Positions 1-7,801 of a stretch of DNA of 64,000 bases are shown here, one piece after another. Origin of the DNA: Geodermatophilus sabuli (GTDB taxonomy: Bacteria; Actinomycetota; Actinomycetes; Mycobacteriales; Geodermatophilaceae); assembly GCF_900215145.1 (NCBI RefSeq), contig NZ_OBDO01000006.1, positions 62,001 through 126,000 of the forward strand, written 5' to 3'. The notes beneath the pieces are model-generated. The model searched no databases. It was not told the origin of the DNA and saw only the letters and a list, made by a program, of their open reading frames with translations. Made by a program: the position numbers and the translations under genes. Numbering within the stretch: the first letter of the stretch is position 1; each line of letters opens with the position of its first letter.

Positions 1-238
1 CCTGCTGCGGGCGAGTACGAGCCGGACGAGCTGGCAGAAGACCCTGAAGGGCCTGCGGCAGCTGGACTGGCACCGAGGGAGTGCCGCCTGGGAGGGCCGC
101 GCCGTCCTCGGCGGCAAGGTCTCCAAGAGCCGCGCCAACGTGCTGCTGACGACGGCGGCCATCCGCAGCGCCCTGGGCCTACCGCTGCCGCCCGAGGAGC
201 AGCAGATCGACGACACCTTTCGACGAGGAGACGCATGA
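1..238 (+). CDS. dndB: DndB C-terminal end (5' partial)
   Basis: The reading frame is open from base 2 and gives the last 78 residues of a protein whose start lies outside the window. The segment with WEGRAVLGGKVSKSRANVLL followed by a short Leu/Pro-rich tail and an acidic end resembles the C terminus of DndB, the DGQHR-domain protein known to repress dnd transcription in other bacteria. Its TGA (236-238) overlaps the ATG of dndC by four bases, so translation of the two is probably coupled. The assignment rests on this tail plus position directly before dndC. Confidence 0.75.
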   Translation, partial: LLRASTSRTSWQKTLKGLRQLDWHRGSAAWEGRAVLGGKVSKSRANVLLTTAAIRSALGLPLPPEEQQIDDTFRRGDA

Positions 239-1773
239 CGCGCAGCCTGCCCATCCGGCCCCGCTCCGCCTTCGACGGGTCCGGCTTCGCCGCCACCGTC
301 GAGGCCCTGGTGGGCCAGACACAGCAGCTCTACCTCGCCGACAGCGTTCCGTGGGTGATCGGGTACTCCGGTGGCAAGGATTCGACGGCGGTGCTGCAGC
401 TGGTCTGGCTGGCCCTTGCCGGGCTGCCGGCGGAGCAGCGCACCAAGCCGGTGCACGTCATCAGCACCGACACGCTGGTGGAGAACCCGGTCGTCGCCGC
501 CTGGGTAACGCACTCGCTCGAGGTCATGGCCGAGGCCGCTGCCACGGCCGGGCTGCCGCTGACGCCGCACCGCTTGACGCCTGCCGTGGCCGACACCTTC
601 TGGGTCAACCTGATCGGTCGCGGCTACCCGGCACCCCGGCCGAAGTTCCGCTGGTGCACCGAGCGGCTGAAGATCAAGCCGTCGAACACCTTCATCCGCG
701 AGATGGTGCAGGCGCACGGTGAGGCGATCTTGGTGCTCGGCACCCGCAAGGCCGAGTCGGCCGGTCGGTCGCACCGGATGACCGCCCTGGAGTCGCGCCG
801 GGTCCGTGACCTGCTCAGCCCGAACGACTCGCTGCCCAACTGTCTCGTCTACTCCCCGGTCGAGGACTGGTCCAACGACGACGTCTGGACCTTCCTCATG
901 CAGGTCAAGAACCCCTGGGGCTACTCCAACAAGGAACTGCTGACCATGTATCAGGGGGCGTCGGCGGACGGCGAGTGCCCGCTGGTGGTCGACGCCAGCA
1001 CCCCTAGCTGCGGCGACAGCCGCTTCGGCTGCTGGACCTGCACGCTGGTCGACCAGGACAAGTCGATGGCGGCGATGATCCAGAACGACGAGCAGAAGGA
1101 GTGGATGCTGCCGCTGCTGGAGCTGCGCAACGAGCTGGACGTGGCCGACGACCGGCCCCTGCGCGACTTCCGGCGGATGAACGGCACCGTCCAGCTCTTC
1201 AACGACAAGCCGATCCCCGGCCCGTACACCCAGGCATCACGGGAGCGCTGGCTGCAGCGGCTGCTGGAGGCGCAGTCTTGGATCCGCGAGCACGGGCCGG
1301 ACTACGTTCGGCGGCTCGAGCTCATCACCCTCGATGAGCTGGAGGAGATTCGCCGGCTCTGGGTGGTCGAGAAGCACGAGTTCGAGGACCACCTGCCGGG
1401 CATCTACGAAGTGGCCATGGGAGCGCCGTATCCGGGCCGGCCCCTCGATGAGCACCTGCCGCTGGGCCCCGCCATGGTGGCGATCTTGGAGCAGGTGGCC
1501 GGCGAGGATCGGCTGCACTTCGAGCTCGTGCGCGAGCTGCTGGACATCGAGCAGCGCCACCGGGCCCAGGCCCGGCGGTCGGGCCTGTTCGAGTCGATTG
1601 AGAAGGCCCTCCGCCGCGGCTTCTACGACGACGAGGCCGACGCCGTGCTGCGAGCCCTCGAGCGCAGGACGGCGCTGGACGAGGCCGCCGCCGGGACCGA
1701 TCCGCAAGGGCCGGATCCGCGTGAGGAGGCTGACCCCTACGTCAACCTGCTCGGGGATCAGGTCACGCGGTGA
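235..1773 (+). CDS. dndC: DndC, phosphorothioation sulfurtransferase
   Basis: A 512-aa PAPS-reductase-fold protein. The PP-loop motif SGGKDS is at residues 45-50, and an adenylation-type ATP pyrophosphatase domain covers the first half. Cysteines at about 141 (RWCTERLK), 259, 266 and 269 (CGDSRFGCWTC) fit the four ligands of the [4Fe-4S] cluster known in DndC. In characterised systems DndC works with DndA/IscS, DndD and DndE to replace a non-bridging phosphate oxygen of DNA by sulfur. No dndA cysteine desulfurase is visible in the window; a housekeeping IscS may supply sulfur. The ATG overlaps the dndB stop by four bases and the stop overlaps the GTG of dndD. Confidence 0.95.
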   Translation: MTRSLPIRPRSAFDGSGFAATVEALVGQTQQLYLADSVPWVIGYSGGKDSTAVLQLVWLALAGLPAEQRTKPVHVISTDTLVENPVVAAWVTHSLEVMAEAAATAGLPLTPHRLTPAVADTFWVNLIGRGYPAPRPKFRWCTERLKIKPSNTFIREMVQAHGEAILVLGTRKAESAGRSHRMTALESRRVRDLLSPNDSLPNCLVYSPVEDWSNDDVWTFLMQVKNPWGYSNKELLTMYQGASADGECPLVVDASTPSCGDSRFGCWTCTLVDQDKSMAAMIQNDEQKEWMLPLLELRNELDVADDRPLRDFRRMNGTVQLFNDKPIPGPYTQASRERWLQRLLEAQSWIREHGPDYVRRLELITLDELEEIRRLWVVEKHEFEDHLPGIYEVAMGAPYPGRPLDEHLPLGPAMVAILEQVAGEDRLHFELVRELLDIEQRHRAQARRSGLFESIEKALRRGFYDDEADAVLRALERRTALDEAAAGTDPQGPDPREEADPYVNLLGDQVTR

Positions 1774-3740
1774 TCCTCGACGAGCTCGTCCTGCACAACG
1801 TCGGCACCTTCGCCGGCCGTCACGCCATCGAGTTGACGCCGCCCGCCCGGAACAAGCCGGTCGTGCTGATCGGCGGTCTCAACGGTGCTGGCAAGACGAC
1901 CATCCTGGAGGCGATCCATCTCGCCTTGTACGGCTCCCTTGCGCAGGCGTCGGGCCGCCGCACAGGAAGCTACGAGAACTATCTGCGCAGCCTGATCCAC
2001 CGCGGTGTGCCACACAGCGAAGGTGCCGCCATCGAGCTCGCCTTCCACGCGCATCAGCAGGGCAGCGAGCGGCACTACCGGATCCGGCGCAGCTGGCGCA
2101 GCACCGGCCAGTCCATCCGCGAGATCGTGCTCGTCTCGGTCGACGGGCGCCACGACAACGCTCTCACCGCGAGCTGGAGTGACTACGTCGAGACGTTCCT
2201 GCCGCGCGGCATCGCTGGCTTGTTCTTCTTCGACGGCGAGCAGATCGAGGCCCTCGCCGACCTGGAACGGTCACGGCAGGTACTGGCCTCGGCGTTGGCC
2301 GCCTTGCTCGGGTTGGACTTGGTGGACCGCCTCAGCACCGACCTGGCAGTGATCAAGCGGCGGCACCGTGCCCAGCACGTGCCTAAGGAACTGCGTCAGA
2401 CGGTCGACGAGCGGCGGCTCAGGGTGACGGAAGCGCGGCAAGCGGAAGAGGCCGCCGCGACCGCGGTGGCGACGGCCCGGGGGGACAAGGAGCAGGCCGA
2501 CAAGCTCGCCTTCGAGCTGACCGAACGCTACCGGGCGGCCGGTGGCGAACTGCTCGATCAGCGGGACGCGGCCGAAGCTCGGGCGAACGTGCTGAAGAAG
2601 CAATTCGTCGCCTATGAAGACGAGCTGCGCGCCGAGCTGTCCGAGGCGGCGCCGCTGCTGCTGAACAAGACGCTTCTAGGCCAGGTGGCTGCCCAAGCCC
2701 GGGCCGAAACGGCGGCCGCACGAGAGCGCATCATCACCGACGTCCTCGCGGAGCGGGATGCCGCGCTGCTCTCGCAGTTGCGCGTCGCCTTGTCCGACGA
2801 TGCGCTCCGCTCCGTTGAGCAGCACCTCACTGCCGACCGCCAGACCCGAGCCGGTGCCGCTGACGTGCCAGTGATCACCGGACTGCGGGAGGTCGCGTCG
2901 ATCGAGCAGATCGCGACCGCCGCGCTGCCGGCAGCGCAGCGTCGCGTGGAGCAACTCGTGCAGCGCCGCGCGGAGGTTCGGGCGGAGCTGGATCAGGCCG
3001 AGCGTGTCGTTGTCGCCATCCCCGACGCGGCCTCGCTGGCGCCGCTGTTGGCGGAGCGGGATGCCGCCGCAGCGGAGGCCTTGCGTCTAGATGCCCGGCT
3101 CGTCCAGCTCGAGGAGCACTTGGCCGCGCTGCGGCAAGAGCTGGCCCGCGCCGACGCTAGCTACGAGGCTGCCCTCACCAAGTCAGCCCAGGCAGGCTTG
3201 ATTGCGGACGACGGGCGACGGCTCGTCGACCACGTTGACCGCGTGCAGGTCACGCTGGAGCGGCTCCGTTTGGCGGCCATCCAGCGGCACCTCGACCGCA
3301 TCGGGGCGCTGGTGCTGGAGGCCCTCGGCCGGTTGCTGCGCAAGTCCGACCTCATCGCGCGCATCGCCATCGACCCGAAGACCTACGGAGTGCAGCTCAC
3401 CGGTCCCGGCGGCCACCCAGTGTCGGCCGCTGCGCTCTCGGCCGGGGAGCGCCAGCTACTGGCGGTCGCGCTGCTCTGGGGTCTCGCCCGGGCCGCAGGG
3501 CAGCCCCTGCCGGTAGTCATCGACACGCCGCTCGGTCGGCTCGACGGCACCCACCGAGCCCACCTGCTGGAGCGCTACTTCCCGTACGCCAGCCACCAGG
3601 TGATCCTGTTGTCGACCGACACCGAGATTGACGACGCCGCCTATGACCGACTGGCCCCACACATCGGCCGCCGCTATCAGCTGTGCTTCGACCCGGCAAC
3701 GAACGCGACGGCGGTCGAACCCGGCTACTTCTGGGAGTAG
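1770..3740 (+). CDS. dndD: DndD, SMC-like ATPase of DNA sulfur modification
   Basis: A 656-aa Rad50/SMC-like ATPase. Walker A GGLNGAGKT is at residues 35-43, a long charged helical region rich in Ala, Glu and Arg fills the middle, and the ABC signature (ALSAGERQLLAVALL) and Walker B (LPVVIDTPLGRLD) lie near the C terminus. I see no CxxC zinc hook in the coiled coil, unlike the second ATPase further down this locus. In known dnd systems DndD supplies the ATPase activity and is thought to open or nick DNA during sulfur insertion. It starts with GTG at 1770, overlapping the dndC stop as GTGA, and is followed four bases later by dndE. Confidence 0.95.
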   Translation: MILDELVLHNVGTFAGRHAIELTPPARNKPVVLIGGLNGAGKTTILEAIHLALYGSLAQASGRRTGSYENYLRSLIHRGVPHSEGAAIELAFHAHQQGSERHYRIRRSWRSTGQSIREIVLVSVDGRHDNALTASWSDYVETFLPRGIAGLFFFDGEQIEALADLERSRQVLASALAALLGLDLVDRLSTDLAVIKRRHRAQHVPKELRQTVDERRLRVTEARQAEEAAATAVATARGDKEQADKLAFELTERYRAAGGELLDQRDAAEARANVLKKQFVAYEDELRAELSEAAPLLLNKTLLGQVAAQARAETAAARERIITDVLAERDAALLSQLRVALSDDALRSVEQHLTADRQTRAGAADVPVITGLREVASIEQIATAALPAAQRRVEQLVQRRAEVRAELDQAERVVVAIPDAASLAPLLAERDAAAAEALRLDARLVQLEEHLAALRQELARADASYEAALTKSAQAGLIADDGRRLVDHVDRVQVTLERLRLAAIQRHLDRIGALVLEALGRLLRKSDLIARIAIDPKTYGVQLTGPGGHPVSAAALSAGERQLLAVALLWGLARAAGQPLPVVIDTPLGRLDGTHRAHLLERYFPYASHQVILLSTDTEIDDAAYDRLAPHIGRRYQLCFDPATNATAVEPGYFWE

Positions 3741-3744
3741 ATCC

Positions 3745-4137
3745 ATGCCTCTGGAACACATCCGGCTGTCGCAGGCGGCGCGGGACCAGCTGGTCACCCT
3801 GAAACGCCGAACCGGCATCATGCACTGGAACGTGCTGTGCCGGTGGGCACTCTGCCGGTCGTTGGCCGAGCCGGCGCCACCGCCAGCGGTCAAGCTGGCT
3901 CTCGACAGCAACGTGGAGATGACCTGGCGGGTCTTCGCCGGAGACTACGGCGACGCGCTCTGGGCTCTCTTGCGCTACCGCTGCCACCAGGATGGCTTGA
4001 GCCTGGACGAGGAGACCCTCGCACAGCAGTTCCGGCTGCACCTGCACCGAGGGATCGGCTACCTGTTCGGCGATCCCCGGGTGACGGATGTCGCCGGGCT
4101 GGCCAGCCTGGCGCTCGCCGAGGCGCCGGCCGCATGA
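3745..4137 (+). CDS. dndE: DndE, phosphorothioation complex subunit
   Basis: A 130-aa protein in the position and size range of DndE, which binds nicked DNA and forms a tetramer in studied systems. The start is taken as the ATG at 3745, giving MPLEHIRLSQAARDQL; upstream in-frame codons run into dndD and are not needed. The N-terminal 'RLSQ.A..QL..LKRRTGI..WNVLCRWALC' pattern is characteristic of the family. The stop overlaps the ATG of the next gene as ATGA, so the four dnd genes and the methyltransferase form one coupled operon. Confidence 0.88.
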   Translation: MPLEHIRLSQAARDQLVTLKRRTGIMHWNVLCRWALCRSLAEPAPPPAVKLALDSNVEMTWRVFAGDYGDALWALLRYRCHQDGLSLDEETLAQQFRLHLHRGIGYLFGDPRVTDVAGLASLALAEAPAA

Positions 4138-5594
4138 CGTCGGCGGTGGCCCGCCACCGGACGGCCATGGCGCGGTCGCGCCTGTCCCGGCCGCTCGCCA
4201 CCGCCCTGAGTGATCAGCTGCTGTCTCCGATGCAGCGCATCTTCGACTACGGCAGTGGCCGAGGTGATGATGTGCGCCACCTGCGCGCGGTCGGCTTCGG
4301 AGCTGACGGCTGGGATCCCGTTCATCGCCCAGGCGTCGACCGCACGCCGGCCGAGGTGGTCAACCTCGGTTACGTTGTGAATGTCATCGAGGATCGAGTG
4401 GAGCGCGCCGCCTGCCTTCAGGACGCCTGGTCGCTGGCCAAGCGACTGCTCATCGTGAGCGCACGTCTCACCTGGGATGCACGCGACCTCGTCGGCCGGC
4501 CGCTGGGAGACGGACTGCTCACGCGCACCGGCACCTTCCAGAAGTTCTTCACCCAGACCGAGCTGGCCGCGTGGATCGAAACGGTGCTCGGGGTGGCCCC
4601 GCTCGCCGCCGCGCCGGGCATCTTCTACGTGTTCCGTGATCCCGCCGACGCACAGAACTTCCTCTCCACCCGGGTCCACAGCTACCGGCCGCGGGTCGAG
4701 GTCGATCCGCACGCCGTCTACGAGACATACCGCGAGACCGTCGCACCCCTGCTCAACTTCATGACGGCGCACGCGCGACCGCCGCGGCGCGGAGAACTGG
4801 ACGAGTCGGAGAACGCCGCCCTGTGCACGGCCGTCGGCGGAGTGGGTCGGGCTGTCCGCCTCATCCAGGAGGTGACCAGCCCGGACCTGTGGCAGCAGGT
4901 CACGATCCAGCGACGCGCCGAACTGCTCATCTACATCGCGCTGTCCCGCTTCAGCAAGCGTCCGCGCTCTGCGCAGCTGCCACCGACGTTGGCCGCCGAC
5001 ATCCGGACGTTGTTCGGCTCCTACCAGGCGGCTTGTGTGCAGGCCGACCGCCTGCTCCTGGCCTGCGGCGACCCAGCGATGGTGCTCGTGTCGGCCCGCA
5101 GCGCCAAGGCCGGCAAGCCGACGCCCAGCGCCCTCTACGTCCACCGCAGCGCCCTTGGCCACCTACCGCCCGTGCTGCAGGTCTACGAAGGATGTGCCCG
5201 CGTGCTGGCCGGCATGGTGCAGGACGCCAACTTGATCAAATTGTCGGTCACCCAACCTCAGGTGTCCTACCTGTCGTACCCGACGTTCGACCGGGACGCT
5301 CACCCGACGCTGGCGAGCGCAGTCACTGTCCACCTCAGAAGACTGACAGTGGACTGGCGGGACTATCGCCAGTCGGACAACCCGCCGTTGTTGCACCGCA
5401 AGGAAGAATTCCTTGGTCCCGACGATCCCAAGCGTTCGCGGTATGAACGACTGACGAATGCGGAGACGCGTGCCGGGCTCTACGCCCATCCGGAGCGCAT
5501 CGGCACTCTCAAAGGCTGGGAGGCGACACTTGTCTCGGCTGGCGTCCGTCTACGTGGGCACAGGCTCGTCCGACACTCAACCACCGTCAGCTGA
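4134..5594 (+). CDS. DNA phosphorothioation-associated putative methyltransferase
   Basis: A 486-aa protein with an N-terminal class I methyltransferase fold. The SAM-binding motif IFDYGSGRGDDVRHL is at about residues 36-50, followed by a strand with WDP and a conserved NLGYVVNVIE segment. The protein matches the known family of putative methyltransferases that sit directly downstream of dndCDE; its target is not established. The C-terminal half (from about residue 190) carries a longer unrecognised helical region. ATG 4134 overlaps the dndE stop. A 600-bp gap then separates this operon from the next one. Confidence 0.82.
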   Translation: MTSAVARHRTAMARSRLSRPLATALSDQLLSPMQRIFDYGSGRGDDVRHLRAVGFGADGWDPVHRPGVDRTPAEVVNLGYVVNVIEDRVERAACLQDAWSLAKRLLIVSARLTWDARDLVGRPLGDGLLTRTGTFQKFFTQTELAAWIETVLGVAPLAAAPGIFYVFRDPADAQNFLSTRVHSYRPRVEVDPHAVYETYRETVAPLLNFMTAHARPPRRGELDESENAALCTAVGGVGRAVRLIQEVTSPDLWQQVTIQRRAELLIYIALSRFSKRPRSAQLPPTLAADIRTLFGSYQAACVQADRLLLACGDPAMVLVSARSAKAGKPTPSALYVHRSALGHLPPVLQVYEGCARVLAGMVQDANLIKLSVTQPQVSYLSYPTFDRDAHPTLASAVTVHLRRLTVDWRDYRQSDNPPLLHRKEEFLGPDDPKRSRYERLTNAETRAGLYAHPERIGTLKGWEATLVSAGVRLRGHRLVRHSTTVS

Positions 5595-5978
5595 CGCCGT
5601 TGGACGACTGGTAGACCGATACGGGTCGGCGACCCGTCGTCGGTGACTCCGCCAGCCACTGGGTTAGAACGGCGGAGGTAGCGGTGCTCTGAGGCGGCTG
5701 CGTCCCACGGTGGCGACGAGCCCAACGGGGTGACACGCAAGCCTCAGTCGCCCCGATTGCCCGTCGACGCTGGCATCCTTCAGGGAGGTCCATGAGCACG
5801 GGGGCGCGATGAGTAGGAGCAAGGCGTGGCGATGATGGCACGCCACCTCCTGATCGCTTGGCTGTGCGCGCCGGTCGCAAAGGCGCTCTCATGTCAGCAC
5901 GCGCGGTCCGTCCACCGCCGTCACGACCGGAGCTCGGCTCCGTCAGGCTCACGACCGGCCCGTCCTGAAACTGCCGCC
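5595..5978 (+). other. Non-coding gap after the dnd operon
   Basis: No convincing gene is seen in this 384-bp stretch. Base composition is less codon-like than the flanks and all frames contain only short arginine- and serine-rich readings. It should hold the promoter of the downstream five-gene operon, but I cannot identify -35/-10 boxes with confidence. Confidence 0.5.
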
Positions 5979-6197
5979 ATGGCCGCACCGCGGAACGACC
6001 TTGCAGACCCAAACGCCCTCCGCGGGATGGTGCTCGTGCTCAGCGGCTATCCAGAGGTCGCAGGCCAAGCCGTCGCCAGGCTAAGCCGCCTAGACCCGCC
6101 GTGGTTGAAGGGCGGGGCGCCAAACGTCAGGATCAAGGTGAATCGCCTGCGGTCGGCTGGTTGCGGCAAGCGCAAGCCGGCGGACGGCGCTCTATGA
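5979..6197 (+). CDS. Possible small protein upstream of the HTH gene
   Basis: A possible 72-aa protein starting with MAAPRND and ending with a basic tail. The main argument for it is that its TGA (6195-6197) overlaps the ATG of the next gene (6194) as ATGA, the same coupling used throughout this locus. The frame stays open further up to an ATG at 5826, but the added part reads like non-coding sequence. No family is recognised. It may simply be leader DNA. Confidence 0.3.
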   Translation: MAAPRNDLADPNALRGMVLVLSGYPEVAGQAVARLSRLDPPWLKGGAPNVRIKVNRLRSAGCGKRKPADGAL

Positions 6198-7801
6198 CGG
6201 ACGCCTTCAGCTCACCCGGCGAGTGTCTGTTGTTTGATCCCGCGACGTTCGATGCAGATCACGGCGCTGATGCCGTGGGCCTCGCCCTAGCCCGCGTTAT
6301 CGCATGCGCTGGCGTCCAAGGCGCGGGGCATCTTAGCGACCTCGTTGATCATTGGCCGCCGGCCGCCGCAGGGTCGAGCCTCTCCGATGCGCTTGCTTTC
6401 CTCGGCTTCAAGCCTGTCGGACACGCGATACTCGCCGCTTTAGATGCCCTCACCGCACGAGATGCGCACCTCGTAACCGAGCGGCTGTTGCCTGCCCGAC
6501 CACGATCCGGTGCCGAGGTTGGCGCCGAGCTCGGGATCACGAGGCAACGTGTTAGCCAACTCGAAGTCAAGGCGGCAGCGAGATGGTGGCACAGAGTCGA
6601 CTCTGACTGGTCGATTCGCATCTGGGGCGAAGCAGTGGATGCGTGGCTCCCCGCGGTCGCCCGCCTATCCGACGTCGCGGCGCTGGCGGACCGGCTCACG
6701 GAGGGCATGGTCCCGAGCGAGGTGGCTGTGCCCGTCCTCCTGAGGTTCGGCCAGCGCGTCCTTGACGGCAGTTGGGTCTTGGCCCCCTCGGCTCTTGAGC
6801 CGTGGAGTCGTCTGCCAACCATCCTCCGGGACGTCATTGCCTCCGGGCGCCTCGACGTAGCTATCGAAGAAGTGGACAGTTGGGTGCCAGGCCTCTTTTC
6901 AACGCCGGACCACCGAAAAGAGAGATTGATTGAGTTGGGTGCTCAGATCTTCCTCGGGCGCTTGTTGCCAGCTCCAACCAGTCGCGCCCGAGCATTGGTT
7001 GCCCTACGGCTCAGTGCAGCTCCAATGACAGCGCAGGAGTTGGCGCAGTTGGTCGACGCTACCTCCAGCTACATTACCAATATCCTGACCGAAACTCCCG
7101 AGATCGTCCGGACCGATAAGGAGCACTGGGACTTCGCTGATCGCGTTGATTACCCTTACCAAGGGATCGTGGAAGCCATCAGGGATAGAATCGACCAGGC
7201 CGGCGGCGCCGTGCCGCTCACCACGTTGCTGCGTGAGTTGCCTCAACGCCTCAAGGTTGCCGAGGCGTCTGTCCGTGCGTATGCCGGCGGATCTCTATTC
7301 GAGACCGACGAAGCGGGCTTCGTGCGCCGAGCGGCCACCTACGGGTTTGTGCCCAAGCCTCTCACCCCCAGCGGGACCGTTCGTGAGTTTGCCGAAGGTT
7401 GGGGGGAACGGGTCGATATAAAATCGGACCACCTACGGGGCTATTCCCTGCTGCTGTCCCCCCACGTGGCCTACGCCAACGGGCTGCGTCCCGGAGCCAA
7501 CTTCCGGCTTCCGCTCGCCGACGCGGACAGCGAGGTGAGCGTCATTTGGCGCCTTACAGGCGTCGCTGATCGTCTGGAGATCGGCCGTCTCAGGACAGTT
7601 CTCGAAACTCGTCGACTACTCCCAGGCACCGCTGTGTGGCTCATCCCGAGGCCGGACAAAGTTTTCCTGTTCGAAACCGCGTCGGTAACATCCCCGCTGC
7701 CGCGCGAGGACCCGAAGCGCGCGGCGCTGACCCGATCTGCAGAGGACGCAGATGAGAACGATAATGCCTTGCTGACTCGTCTTCGTCGGAGACGTTCATG
7801 A
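6194..7801 (+). CDS. Multi-HTH protein of a dnd-linked operon, function unknown
   Basis: A 535-aa protein not assigned to a named family. A sigma-70 region-4-like helix-turn-helix (GAEVGAELGITRQRVSQLE) lies at about residues 114-132. Further winged-helix-like stretches follow: a second (APMTAQELAQLVDATSSYI) near residue 280, and a third around residues 320-380 with a basic 'LPQRLKV.E.SVRAYA' helix. The C-terminal 150 residues look like a beta-rich domain. It is the first gene of the operon with the PLD-helicase, overlapping that gene's ATG by four bases. I infer a DNA-recognition or regulatory component of the restriction module. The ATG at 6194 is chosen because the GTG at 6101 only adds a basic non-conserved-looking stretch. 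Confidence 0.7.
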   Translation: MTDAFSSPGECLLFDPATFDADHGADAVGLALARVIACAGVQGAGHLSDLVDHWPPAAAGSSLSDALAFLGFKPVGHAILAALDALTARDAHLVTERLLPARPRSGAEVGAELGITRQRVSQLEVKAAARWWHRVDSDWSIRIWGEAVDAWLPAVARLSDVAALADRLTEGMVPSEVAVPVLLRFGQRVLDGSWVLAPSALEPWSRLPTILRDVIASGRLDVAIEEVDSWVPGLFSTPDHRKERLIELGAQIFLGRLLPAPTSRARALVALRLSAAPMTAQELAQLVDATSSYITNILTETPEIVRTDKEHWDFADRVDYPYQGIVEAIRDRIDQAGGAVPLTTLLRELPQRLKVAEASVRAYAGGSLFETDEAGFVRRAATYGFVPKPLTPSGTVREFAEGWGERVDIKSDHLRGYSLLLSPHVAYANGLRPGANFRLPLADADSEVSVIWRLTGVADRLEIGRLRTVLETRRLLPGTAVWLIPRPDKVFLFETASVTSPLPREDPKRAALTRSAEDADENDNALLTRLRRRRS

